From Sphingobium sp. OAS761 (lineage in GTDB: Bacteria > Pseudomonadota > Alphaproteobacteria > Sphingomonadales > Sphingomonadaceae): a DNA stretch of 50,025 nt. This document shows, one piece after another, positions 41,799 through 49,929 of the stretch. The first letter of the stretch is position 1; every line of letters begins with the position of its first letter. The position numbers and the translations under genes were made by a program. The stretch covers positions 1 through 50,025 of the forward strand of contig NZ_JALJVY010000020.1 in NCBI RefSeq assembly GCF_024168485.1, read 5' to 3'. The notes under the pieces were generated by a model, which saw only the letters and a program-made list of their open reading frames with translations, was not told the origin of the DNA and did no database searches.

Positions 41799-43646
41799 AT
41801 GCTTACATCCGTCCTGATCGCCAACCGCGGCGAAATCGCTTGTCGGATCATCAAGACCGCACGTAGGCTGGGCATCCGCACCGTGGCGGTTTATTCCGAT
41901 GCTGATGCGGACGCCCTCCACGTCCGTTCCGCCGACGAGGCGGTGCATATCGGGCCATCGCCGGTGCGTGAAAGCTATCTGGTTGGCGAGAAGATCATCG
42001 CGGCGGCGAAGCAGACCGGGGCGGAAGCGATCCATCCGGGCTATGGCTTCCTCTCGGAAAATGCCGAATTCGCGCAGGCGGTGCAGGATGCGGGCCTGAT
42101 CTGGGTCGGTCCCAATCCGGCCAGCATCACTGCCATGGGGCTCAAGGATGCGGCCAAGAAGCTGATGGACGATGCCGGCGTCCCGACGACGCCCGGCTAT
42201 CTGGGCGACGACCAAAGCCCCGAGCGGTTGAAGAGCGAAGCCGACCGGATCGGCTATCCCGTCCTTATCAAGGCGGTCGCGGGCGGCGGCGGCAAGGGGA
42301 TGCGCAAGGTCGACAGCGCGGCCGACTTCGCCGACTCGCTCCTGTCCTGCCAGCGCGAGGCGATCTCCAGCTTCGGCAATGATGTCGTGCTGCTGGAGAA
42401 ATGGGTGACGAACCCGCGCCATATCGAGGTGCAGATATTCGGCGACAGCCATGGCAATGTCGTCCATCTGTTCGAGCGCGACTGCTCGCTCCAGCGTCGT
42501 CACCAGAAGGTGATCGAGGAAGCGCCGGCGCCCGGCATGGACCCGGAAACGCGCGCCGCAGTGTGCCAGGCGGCGGTCAATGCGGCCAAGGCGGTCAATT
42601 ATGTCGGCGCGGGCACGATCGAGTTCATCGCCGACGGCAGCGAGGGCCTGAAGGCCGACCGCATCTGGTTCATGGAGATGAACACCCGGCTTCAGGTCGA
42701 GCATCCGGTGACGGAAGAGATTACCGGACAGGACCTGGTCGAATGGCAGCTGCGCGTCGCGAGCGGAGAGCCGATCCCGGTGAAACAGGAAGATCTGTCG
42801 ATCAACGGCTGGGCGATGGAAACGCGCCTTTATGCCGAAGACCCGGCCAAGGGATTCCTGCCGTCTATCGGTAGGCTGGACACGTTCGAACTGGGCGGAG
42901 ACGTGCCGGGCCTGCGCATCGACACAGGGGTGGTGCAGGGTGCGGAAATCTCGCCCTTCTACGATCCGATGATCGCCAAGGTGATCGCTCATGGCGCGAC
43001 CCGCGACGAGGCGCGGGAGCGGCTGGCCGAAGCGCTGGACGATAGCGCGGTTTGGCCGCTCAAGACCAATGCGGGCTTTCTCGTCAAGGCGCTGACCCAT
43101 CCCGATTTCGCCGCCGCCCGGCTCGACACGGGGCTCATAGGACGCGAGGGCGACGCACTGCTGCCGCCAGCGCATCCGAGCGACGAGGCGCTGGCCGATG
43201 CCGCCGCCGCGCTGACGCGGGGGGGCAGGCTGGCTGGCTTCCGCCTCAACGCTCCGGTACGCGCGACCGGGACCTTCCTGCTGGACGGCGAGGCGGTGAC
43301 GATCAGCTTCGACCCCCGCAAGGGCGTCGAGGAACCGGCCGAGGACGTGCTGATCGCCGAAGGCGGCCAGGTCTGGCGTCTGGCGCCCTGGCGCGCGGGC
43401 GGGGCGGGTGGCGCGGATGCGTCGGATGGCGCGATCCTTTCGCCCATGCCCGGCCGCATCATCGCCGTGTCGGTCGCAGCGGGCGAGGCCGTGACCAAGG
43501 GGCAGAAGCTGCTGACGCTGGAAGCGATGAAGATGGAGCACAGCCTGACCGCGCCGTTTGACGGTACGATCACGGAACTCAACGCCAGCGAAGGCGGGCA
43601 GGTCAGCGAGGGCGCGTTGCTGGTGAAGATCGAGAAGGCCGAGTGA
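41799..43646 (+). CDS. liuD: 3-Methylcrotonyl-CoA carboxylase, biotin-containing (alpha) subunit
   Basis: The 615-residue protein has an N-terminal biotin carboxylase (SVLIANRGEIACRIIKTARR; ATP-grasp KAVAGGGGKGMRKV; EMNTRLQVEHPVTEEITG). A carrier domain at the end has the biotinylated Lys578 in LEAMKMEH. Length and layout match MCC alpha. Using ATP and bicarbonate it loads biotin for the beta subunit. AGAGGAGAGG lies just before the ATG. Acyl-CoA carboxylase alpha subunits are alike, so the methylcrotonyl assignment rests mainly on the beta subunit and the neighbouring dehydrogenase. Confidence 0.9.
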   Translation: MLTSVLIANRGEIACRIIKTARRLGIRTVAVYSDADADALHVRSADEAVHIGPSPVRESYLVGEKIIAAAKQTGAEAIHPGYGFLSENAEFAQAVQDAGLIWVGPNPASITAMGLKDAAKKLMDDAGVPTTPGYLGDDQSPERLKSEADRIGYPVLIKAVAGGGGKGMRKVDSAADFADSLLSCQREAISSFGNDVVLLEKWVTNPRHIEVQIFGDSHGNVVHLFERDCSLQRRHQKVIEEAPAPGMDPETRAAVCQAAVNAAKAVNYVGAGTIEFIADGSEGLKADRIWFMEMNTRLQVEHPVTEEITGQDLVEWQLRVASGEPIPVKQEDLSINGWAMETRLYAEDPAKGFLPSIGRLDTFELGGDVPGLRIDTGVVQGAEISPFYDPMIAKVIAHGATRDEARERLAEALDDSAVWPLKTNAGFLVKALTHPDFAAARLDTGLIGREGDALLPPAHPSDEALADAAAALTRGGRLAGFRLNAPVRATGTFLLDGEAVTISFDPRKGVEEPAEDVLIAEGGQVWRLAPWRAGGAGGADASDGAILSPMPGRIIAVSVAAGEAVTKGQKLLTLEAMKMEHSLTAPFDGTITELNASEGGQVSEGALLVKIEKAE

Positions 43647-43672
43647 ACCTTTGAGAGTGGACAGGACAGGAT

Positions 43673-44125
43673 ATGGCAGGCAAATTTTTCAATGAGTGGG
43701 TGATCGGCGAGACGCTGACCCATGAAATCCGCCGCACCGTGACGGAGACGGACAACCTTCTCTTCTCCACGATGACGCATAATCCCCAGCCGCTGCATAT
43801 CGATCTGGAGGCGGCGAAGGCGAGCGAGTTCGGACAGATACTGGTCAACGGCACCTTCACCTTTGCGCTGATGATCGGGCTTTCCGTGGGCGACACGACG
43901 CTGGGCACGCTGGTCGCCAATCTGGGCTATGACAAGCTGGTCATGCCCAAGCCGGTCTTCATCGGCGACACGCTGCGCGGCGAGACGGAGATCACGGACC
44001 TCAAGCCCAGCAAGTCGCGCCCCGGCGCCGGGATCGTTACCTTCACTCACCGGCTGCTCAACCAGCGCGACGAACTGGTGTGCCAGTGCCTGCGCATGGC
44101 GCTCATCAAGGGCAGCGAGGCATGA
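43673..44125 (+). CDS. MaoC-like hot-dog acyl-CoA dehydratase/hydratase
   Basis: The 150-residue protein has the MaoC hot-dog fold. It opens MAGKFFNEWVIGETLTHEIR, carries the catalytic-loop string HNPQPLHIDLEAAK, and then VNGTFTFALMIGLSVGD. The HNPQPLHxD form is common in mesaconyl-CoA hydratase-type members, which hydrate or dehydrate beta-methylmalyl-CoA. Its stop overlaps the start of the CitE-like lyase by four bases (ATGA), so the two are translationally coupled. MaoC plus CitE pairs occur in mesaconyl/methylmalyl-CoA chemistry. The exact substrate here is inferred only from context. Confidence 0.85.
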   Translation: MAGKFFNEWVIGETLTHEIRRTVTETDNLLFSTMTHNPQPLHIDLEAAKASEFGQILVNGTFTFALMIGLSVGDTTLGTLVANLGYDKLVMPKPVFIGDTLRGETEITDLKPSKSRPGAGIVTFTHRLLNQRDELVCQCLRMALIKGSEA

Positions 44126-44958
44126 AACTGCGCTCGCTGCTCTTCGTCCCCGCCGACCGGCCCGAGCGGTTCGCCAAGGCGGCGGCAAGCGGCGCGGACG
44201 CCTTGATCCTGGACCTTGAGGATTCGGTCGCGCCGGAAAAGAAGGACGTCGGCCGCACCGCGATTGCGGAATGGCTGGCCGGAGATCGCGCGGGGGTCAC
44301 CACCTTTGTACGTGTCAATCCGCTCGACGGCGACCTGACCGACGCGGACCTTGCCGCCGTGCTGCCCGGAAGGCCGGACGGGCTGCTGCTGCCCAAGGCG
44401 GAAGGCGCGAAGAGCGTTGAGGCGCTGGTCGCGAAGCTGGGCGGCGTCAGCCTCCCCATCCTCCCAATCGCCACCGAAACCCCGGCCGCCATCTTTCAGC
44501 TCGGCAGCTATGGCGCGGTCGCTTCGCACCTCGCCGGTCTGACATGGGGCGCGGAAGACCTGCCCGCCGCCATCGGGGCCGCGACCTCGCGCGAGGCGGA
44601 CGGCAGCTATACCGCGCCCTATGAACTGGTGCGCAGCCTGACCTTGTTCGGCGCGCATGCGGCGGGTAGCCAAGCGATCGAGACCGTCTTCCCGCGCATC
44701 GACGCGCCCGAGGCTCTGGCCGCCTATGTCGCCCGTGCGCGTCGCGACGGTTTCACCGGCATGATGGCGATCCATCCGGCGCAGGTCGCGACAATCAACG
44801 CTGGCTTCACACCCACTGAGGCGGAGGTGGCGCATGCCCGTGCGGTGATCGATGCCTTCGCCGCCAATCCGGGCGTCGGCGCATTGAAGCTGGACGGCAA
44901 GATGATCGATCGCCCGCATCTGGTGCAGGCGCAACGCATAATCGCACAGGTGGCATGA
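44122..44958 (+). CDS. HpcH/HpaI (CitE-like) CoA ester lyase
   Basis: The 278-residue protein starts MKLRSLLFVPADRPERFAKA and has the metal-binding strings ADALILDLEDSVAPEKK and PILPIATETPAAIFQL, with TGMMAIHPAQVATIN near the end. These are CitE-like lyase features (citramalyl/malyl-CoA and related 3-hydroxyacyl-CoA lyases), catalysing Mg2+-dependent C-C cleavage. It overlaps MaoC by four bases upstream and the enoyl-CoA hydratase by four downstream. No HMG-CoA lyase gene is in the operon. This lyase might replace that step or handle a methylmalyl-type intermediate; both are inference. Confidence 0.87.
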   Translation: MKLRSLLFVPADRPERFAKAAASGADALILDLEDSVAPEKKDVGRTAIAEWLAGDRAGVTTFVRVNPLDGDLTDADLAAVLPGRPDGLLLPKAEGAKSVEALVAKLGGVSLPILPIATETPAAIFQLGSYGAVASHLAGLTWGAEDLPAAIGAATSREADGSYTAPYELVRSLTLFGAHAAGSQAIETVFPRIDAPEALAAYVARARRDGFTGMMAIHPAQVATINAGFTPTEAEVAHARAVIDAFAANPGVGALKLDGKMIDRPHLVQAQRIIAQVA

Positions 44959-45755
44959 TGAGCGAAACCTACGACACGCTGAAATTTGAACGCGATGGCG
45001 CATTGGCCGTCATCACGCTGCACCGGCCGCAGGCGGGCAATGCGATCGACGTCAATATGGCCCGCGACCTGATGCACGCGGCGATCCTGTGCGACCGTGA
45101 CACGAGCATCCGCGCGGTGCTGCTGCGATCGGAAGGCAAGCTGTTCTGTGCGGGCGGCGATATCGGCGGATTTTCGGGCGCTGGCGACAAGGTGCCCGAC
45201 CTTATTTCCGAAGAGACCGCCTATCTGCACGCGGCAGTCGCCCGGTTCGCGCGGATGGACAAGCCGCTCGTCACCGCGATCCAGGGTTTCGCGGCGGGTG
45301 CCGGCTTCAGCCTGGCCATGCTGGCCGACATCGCCATCGCGGGGGAGGCGGCGCAGTTCACGCTCGCCTATACCGGCATCGGACTGACGCCGGACGGCGG
45401 CGCGAGCTGGATGCTGCCCCGGCTTGTCGGATTACGCAAGGCGCAGGAAATGATCCTGCTCAACAGCCGCCTGTCCGCCGCCGAGGCGCTCGCCGCTGGC
45501 CTCGTCACGCAGGTGGTGGCCGACGCAGATCTGGACGGCGCAGCGCGCGCCACGGCGCAGAAGCTGGCAAATGGCCCGACCAAGGCTTTCGCGCGCAGCC
45601 GCGAATTGCTGCTCGCCGCCTATGGCGAAAGCCTTGAAACCCATCTGGAGCGGGAAGCGCGCGGCATCGTCGGCGCGTCGGCGGGCAGCGACGGCAAGGA
45701 AGGCATCGCTGCCTTCCTCGACAAGCGAAAGCCCGCCTTCACCGGCCAATCCTGA
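44955..45755 (+). CDS. Enoyl-CoA hydratase/isomerase (crotonase family)
   Basis: A 266-residue crotonase: ITLHRPQAGNAIDVNMARDL, oxyanion-hole strings KLFCAGGDIGGFS and QGFAAGAGFSLAMLADIAIA, and the active-site loop GIGLTPDGGASWMLPRLVG. In the classical hydratase two Glu residues act. Here the second position reads Asp (TPDGG), as in the PaaG isomerase-like group, so isomerase or atypical hydratase activity is likely. In the leucine route this place would be methylglutaconyl-CoA hydratase. It starts at ATG 44,955 (a second ATG follows directly) and overlaps the lyase by four bases. Confidence 0.88.
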   Translation: MMSETYDTLKFERDGALAVITLHRPQAGNAIDVNMARDLMHAAILCDRDTSIRAVLLRSEGKLFCAGGDIGGFSGAGDKVPDLISEETAYLHAAVARFARMDKPLVTAIQGFAAGAGFSLAMLADIAIAGEAAQFTLAYTGIGLTPDGGASWMLPRLVGLRKAQEMILLNSRLSAAEALAAGLVTQVVADADLDGAARATAQKLANGPTKAFARSRELLLAAYGESLETHLEREARGIVGASAGSDGKEGIAAFLDKRKPAFTGQS

Positions 45756-45777
45756 CCCTTATCTCACGAGGACCGAC

Positions 45778-47808
45778 ATGACCGCATTGGCGCAAATCAT
45801 CATTGACGGCGGCATCGCGACCATCGTCATTGACTCGCCTCCCGTCAACGCGCTGGGTCTGGCAGTGCGCAAGGCTATTGTCGCCAATGTGCAGGAACTG
45901 GGGGCGCGGACGGATGTCGACGCGATCGTGCTGCGCTGCGCGGGCCGCACCTTCTTTGCGGGCGCGGACATCACCGAATTCGGCAAACCGTTCGAGGCGC
46001 CCGACCTCAATGACGTCGTCGCCGCGCTGGAGGACAGCCCGAAGATCGTCGTCGCGGCGATCCACGGTACCGTCTTGGGCGGAGGTCTGGAAGTCGCGCT
46101 CGGTGCGCATTATCGCATCGCGATGGACAGCGCGAAGGCGGGCTTCCCGGAAATCGCGCTTGGCCTGCTGCCCGGCGCAGGCGGCACGCAGCGAGGACCG
46201 CGCGTTATGGATGCGGGCGTGGCCTTCGCGCTCATCACCAGCGGCAAGCCGGTGGGAGCGAAGGAAGCGCTGTCAAACGGCCTGTTCGACCGGCTGACGA
46301 GCGGTGATCTGGCCGCCGACGCCGTCGCCTATGCGCGAGAGCTCGCGGCTGAGGGCGCGCCGCTCCGCCGGTTGAAGGATGAAGCGCCCAAGGTTTCGGA
46401 CCGCGACGCGCTGACCGCCGCTATCGCCAGGGCGAAAGCATCCAGGTCGCTGGCGACGCAGGGCTGCGCGCAGGCGGTGGAAATTGCGTTGACAGCGCCC
46501 TTCGAGGAGGGGCTCATCAAGGAGCGGGAGATTTTTGACCGGCTGATGGGAGGCGCGGAATCGCGGGCGTTGCGCCACATCTTCTTTGCCGAGCGCGAGG
46601 CGGGCAAGCTGGTCGGCGTCGCCAAGGATACGCCCGTGGGCTCCATCACGGCGGCCGGCGTCATCGGCGCGGGCACGATGGGTGGCGGCATCGCAATGAA
46701 CTTCCTGAACGTCGGAATTCCCGTCACGCTGGTCGAAGTGAAGCAGGAAGCGTTGGATCGCGGCGTCGCGACCATCCGCAAAAATTATGAGACCACTGCG
46801 AAAAAAGGCCGGATGACGCAGGAGCAGTTGGAACAGCGCATGGCGCTGCTCAATCCCACGCTCGAATTCGACGCGCTGGGCAGCACCGACCTCGTCATCG
46901 AGGCGGTGTTCGAGAGCATGGCGGTGAAGCAGGATATTTTCGGTCGTCTGGACAGGATCATGAAACCGGGTGCGCTTATGGCGAGCAACACCAGCTTCCT
47001 TGACATCGACACGATCGCGGCGGCGACACAGCGACCGCAGCATGTGCTGGGCCTGCATTTCTTCTCCCCGGCCAACGTGATGAAGCTGCTGGAGGTGGTG
47101 CGCGGCGCGAAGACCTCCGACAGCGCGCTGGCGACTGCGATGGCGCTGGCGAAGAAGCTGGGCAAGACGGCGGTTGTCAGCCGCGTCTGCCACGGCTTCA
47201 TCGCCAATCGCATCATGGATGTGCGCCGGGTGGAGGCGGAGAAGCTGGTGCTTCAGGGCAGTAGCGTGATGGAGATCGACAGGGCGCTCATCGACTATGG
47301 CTTCCCCATGGGGCAGTTCCAGATGTTCGATCTGGTGGGCCTCGACGTAATGGGCCGCGACAGCGACGAGCGCACGCTGATGAGTGATTTCGTCGCGGCA
47401 GGTCGCCTGGGGCAGAAGAGTGGCGGCGGCTATTACGACTATGACGACCAGCGCAAGCCGTCGCCTTCGGCCGCTGCGCAGGATATCATCGCTTCCCACG
47501 CCGCGTATGCGGGCGTCGAGAAGCAGGCGGTACGGCCGGGCGATGTCATCAAGCGGCTGCTCTATCCGGTGGTCAATGAAGGCGCGCGACTGATCGAGGA
47601 AGGCGTCGTCCAGCGCGCGTCCGACATCGATGTTGCGGTGGTCGCCGGCTATGGCTGGCCCGCCGAGACTGGCGGCCCGATCCAGTGGGGCGAGGAGCAG
47701 GGGTTGAGCGAGATCGTCGCCTATCTCGACGGCCTGTCCATCCCCGTTTCGGCCGAACTGCGCAGCGCGGCGGAAGATGGCCGGGCGCTGGGTGCCAATC
47801 TGGCCTGA
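45778..47808 (+). CDS. FadJ-like enoyl-CoA hydratase / 3-hydroxyacyl-CoA dehydrogenase
   Basis: The 676-residue bifunctional enzyme has an N-terminal crotonase domain (ITEFGKPF region, VLGGGLEVALGAHYRIAMD, FPEIALGLLPGAGGTQR with the catalytic Glu). It is followed by an NAD-binding 3-hydroxyacyl-CoA dehydrogenase domain (VIGAGTMGGGIAMNFLNVGI, LGLHFFSPANVMKLLEVV) and two C-terminal dehydrogenase repeats. ATG 45,778, 22 bases after the previous stop, has GAGGA upstream; the frame continues upstream inside the hydratase gene but is not family-like. It hydrates and oxidises acyl chains to 3-ketoacyl-CoA for the thiolase. It closes the operon. Confidence 0.92.
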   Translation: MTALAQIIIDGGIATIVIDSPPVNALGLAVRKAIVANVQELGARTDVDAIVLRCAGRTFFAGADITEFGKPFEAPDLNDVVAALEDSPKIVVAAIHGTVLGGGLEVALGAHYRIAMDSAKAGFPEIALGLLPGAGGTQRGPRVMDAGVAFALITSGKPVGAKEALSNGLFDRLTSGDLAADAVAYARELAAEGAPLRRLKDEAPKVSDRDALTAAIARAKASRSLATQGCAQAVEIALTAPFEEGLIKEREIFDRLMGGAESRALRHIFFAEREAGKLVGVAKDTPVGSITAAGVIGAGTMGGGIAMNFLNVGIPVTLVEVKQEALDRGVATIRKNYETTAKKGRMTQEQLEQRMALLNPTLEFDALGSTDLVIEAVFESMAVKQDIFGRLDRIMKPGALMASNTSFLDIDTIAAATQRPQHVLGLHFFSPANVMKLLEVVRGAKTSDSALATAMALAKKLGKTAVVSRVCHGFIANRIMDVRRVEAEKLVLQGSSVMEIDRALIDYGFPMGQFQMFDLVGLDVMGRDSDERTLMSDFVAAGRLGQKSGGGYYDYDDQRKPSPSAAAQDIIASHAAYAGVEKQAVRPGDVIKRLLYPVVNEGARLIEEGVVQRASDIDVAVVAGYGWPAETGGPIQWGEEQGLSEIVAYLDGLSIPVSAELRSAAEDGRALGANLA

Positions 47809-48255
47809 CGGTTTTGACCCCGCCGCCCCGATCGGTCCTTCTGGCTGCTGGTCATGGTGCTGCCCATCGCGGAGATAAGCAGCTCGCCGGAAACCAGCAG
47901 GTTGTTGACGCCGATGGGGTGCTCGGCCTGCGCACCGCGTTCAGTGCGCAGATGGTGATAAGCATGCTGGTGCCGCCGGGCCAGCCGGGTTCCATCTCGC
48001 GATCGGCTGGATCGTTGAGGTGACCCTGATGGGTGTAATCGTCGCGACGGACATTCTTAGGTGGGACACCTTGTTCCGCTTGGTGCACAGCCTCGGTTTT
48101 CCTGTCTTGGGCTCTCCTTGGCCCCGATCAATCTTGCCTCTCTGCCCACTTTCGGTCGCAAGGCGCTTGCCCTCGCGATGAAAAGCGGCGATCTGTGGGA
48201 GCAATAGAGATATCTGAAAAGAGGGCGGGCACGAGCCGCGTCCAAGGAGAGAGGA
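47809..48255. other. Decayed intergenic DNA between FadJ-like and MFS genes
   Basis: This 447-base stretch carries an MFS gene fragment (47,833-47,917). Further on is a frame ending INLASLPTFGRKALALAMKS, GDLWEQ, stop at about 48,207-48,209, which may be the tail of another lost gene. No complete gene is present. GGAGAGAGGA just before 48,256 is the ribosome-binding site of the intact MFS gene. Confidence 0.4.
47833..47917 (+). pseudogene. N-terminal fragment of a DHA2-type MFS transporter
   Basis: The plus-strand frame reads RSFWLLVMVLPIAEISSSPE then TSRLLTPM. It aligns with the N-terminus of the intact MFS at 31,336-32,742 (RTLWLLIAALLTADVTSSLE TSMLLTAM). The frame is lost right after this point. 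It is the remains of a second or third member of this transporter group, sitting directly upstream of the intact relative at 48,256. Confidence 0.6.
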
Positions 48256-49722
48256 ATGTCGCAAGAAGCAGCATCCACCGGCGGGACGGCCGCGGTCGGA
48301 CCGGACGGGCGCCCGGCCACGTGGAAGGTGATGACCGTTCTCATCCTTGCGGAAATCTGCGCCGCCTCCTGCCTTGTCATGCCTCTGCCAGCGCTTTCGG
48401 CCTGGCTTCATATTTATGGCAGCGCGATCGCTGTCGGCTGGATCATGTCCTCCTTCCTGCTAGTTTCTGCGGCGACAGCGGCGCTGTGCGGTAGCTTGGG
48501 CGATCTTTTCGGGCGCAAGCGGGTGATCATGGCAATATTAGTCACGGTCCTGGTCGGCAGTGTTATGAGCGCATCGACCGAAACACTGGGATGGGTGATC
48601 GCCGGCCGCTGCCTACAGGGTGTCTCCGGCGCGGTCCTGCCGCTTGCGCTCGGCCTGTCGCGGGAGGTGTTGCCGCCGCATCGGGTTTCCGTAGGCTTTG
48701 GCATCATCATCGCAAGCGCATCGGGCGCATCCGCGCTGGGCTTCCCGATCGCTGGCTATCTGACTGATCAATACGGGCCGTCCAGCATTTTCTGGGCTCT
48801 TGGCCTGTTTGCCATTTTGGGACTGATCGGCATTGGCGCGGTGCTGCCGGATATTCGGCGGCCGACCGCGCCTGATCATCGCATCGACTGGCTGGGGGGC
48901 GTTCTCTTCGCACCCGCGATCGCACTGATCCTGCTCGCGGTCAGCGGCAGCCGGCAGGGCGGCTGGATGGCCTCCATGATGTGGCCGATGTTCGCAGCGG
49001 GCATCGCGCTCATCACCTTCTGGTACTTCCATGAACGTCGGCATAATGCGCCATTGATCGACGTCCGCCTGCTTGCGAACGGCTATTGCTTCATGGCGCT
49101 GATAATGACGGCACTTCTGGCGGTGGGCGCATTCCAGATTACCGAAACCGCCTCGCTCCTGCTGCAACAGCCGGCGTGGACCGGGGCGGGGCTGGCCTTG
49201 TCAGCGACCGCGACCGGTCTGCTGAAACTGCCAGCGACGGGCGCAGGATCGCTCTCATCGATTGCGACGGGCTGGCTGGCTGGCCGTTGGGGTCCGTGGC
49301 CCTGCGTTCTGGTCGGTGGGATCACGACCTGCCTCGCCGCTGGTGGCGCTATGCTGTTTCACAGCTCCGCGCTCAGCATATTCCTGTTCGTCCTGATGGT
49401 CATGGTCGGGTTGACCGCAGTCTATACGTGCGTGCCTGTCCTGCTTGCGCTCGGCACGCCGGCCGAGCGGACAAGCGAGGCGATGGGGATGATGGCGGTG
49501 GTGCGGGCCATCTTCCAGGGTGTGGGGGCCCAGATGGTCGCGGTGATCCTGGGGAGTTGGGTCGTTGTCAGCCCCAGCGGTGTTCATTTTCCGTCGGAAC
49601 TCGGCTACAGCATCGTCTTCGGCTATATGAGCGCCACCGCAGTGCCAGTCATCCTGATAGCGCTGGCAATGCTCTGGCGCCGCCCAGCGGCGCGCGTTAC
49701 CAAGGCAGCCGCATCCCTTTGA
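48256..49722 (+). CDS. DHA2-type MFS transporter
   Basis: A 488-residue inner-membrane carrier with the loop signature CGSLGDLFGRKRVIM (~78-92), the motif C region SGASALGFPIAGYLTDQYGP, and an alternation of hydrophobic segments suited to 14 helices. It is clearly related to the MFS at 31,336 (shared TSEVSG/TSEAMGM-type loop, LSATATGLLKLP versus LSATAAGVLKLP). GGAGAGAGGA lies upstream of the ATG. It follows the acyl-CoA operon by ~450 bases of decayed DNA, so co-transcription is doubtful. Cargo and direction are unknown. Confidence 0.88.
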   Translation: MSQEAASTGGTAAVGPDGRPATWKVMTVLILAEICAASCLVMPLPALSAWLHIYGSAIAVGWIMSSFLLVSAATAALCGSLGDLFGRKRVIMAILVTVLVGSVMSASTETLGWVIAGRCLQGVSGAVLPLALGLSREVLPPHRVSVGFGIIIASASGASALGFPIAGYLTDQYGPSSIFWALGLFAILGLIGIGAVLPDIRRPTAPDHRIDWLGGVLFAPAIALILLAVSGSRQGGWMASMMWPMFAAGIALITFWYFHERRHNAPLIDVRLLANGYCFMALIMTALLAVGAFQITETASLLLQQPAWTGAGLALSATATGLLKLPATGAGSLSSIATGWLAGRWGPWPCVLVGGITTCLAAGGAMLFHSSALSIFLFVLMVMVGLTAVYTCVPVLLALGTPAERTSEAMGMMAVVRAIFQGVGAQMVAVILGSWVVVSPSGVHFPSELGYSIVFGYMSATAVPVILIALAMLWRRPAARVTKAAASL

Positions 49723-49909
49723 CTGGCGAGCGAGTTGTCAGCCGGCTCCAAGCCAGCCAGATCGGAGCGTCGTCCGGATGCGCAGGCTACGCTGCAAGGC
49801 CGCGATTCACCTGCTTCATGACCTGGTTGACCTCGCGTCATTGATGCTCCGGATCCGCCTAATAGTTTTTCAAAGGTGGTAACCCGATATAAAAAGGGGT
49901 GCGGCATGG

Positions 49910-49929
49910 TGACGTGCTCTGACGTGCTC
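49910..49929 (+). repeat. Tandem 10-bp repeat at the IS end
   Basis: TGACGTGCTC occurs twice in a row (49,910-49,919 and 49,920-49,929). The second copy is the tip of the IS inverted repeat, the first lies outside. It could be a slipped duplication or a remnant of an earlier insertion at the same place. Confidence 0.7.

Noticed and set aside
40845..43541. 898-codon open frame on the minus strand
   Set aside because: It lies opposite the thiolase and carboxylase alpha genes, both with complete catalytic motifs. Its product is rich in Arg, His and Asp with no domain, typical of antisense frames in GC-rich genes.
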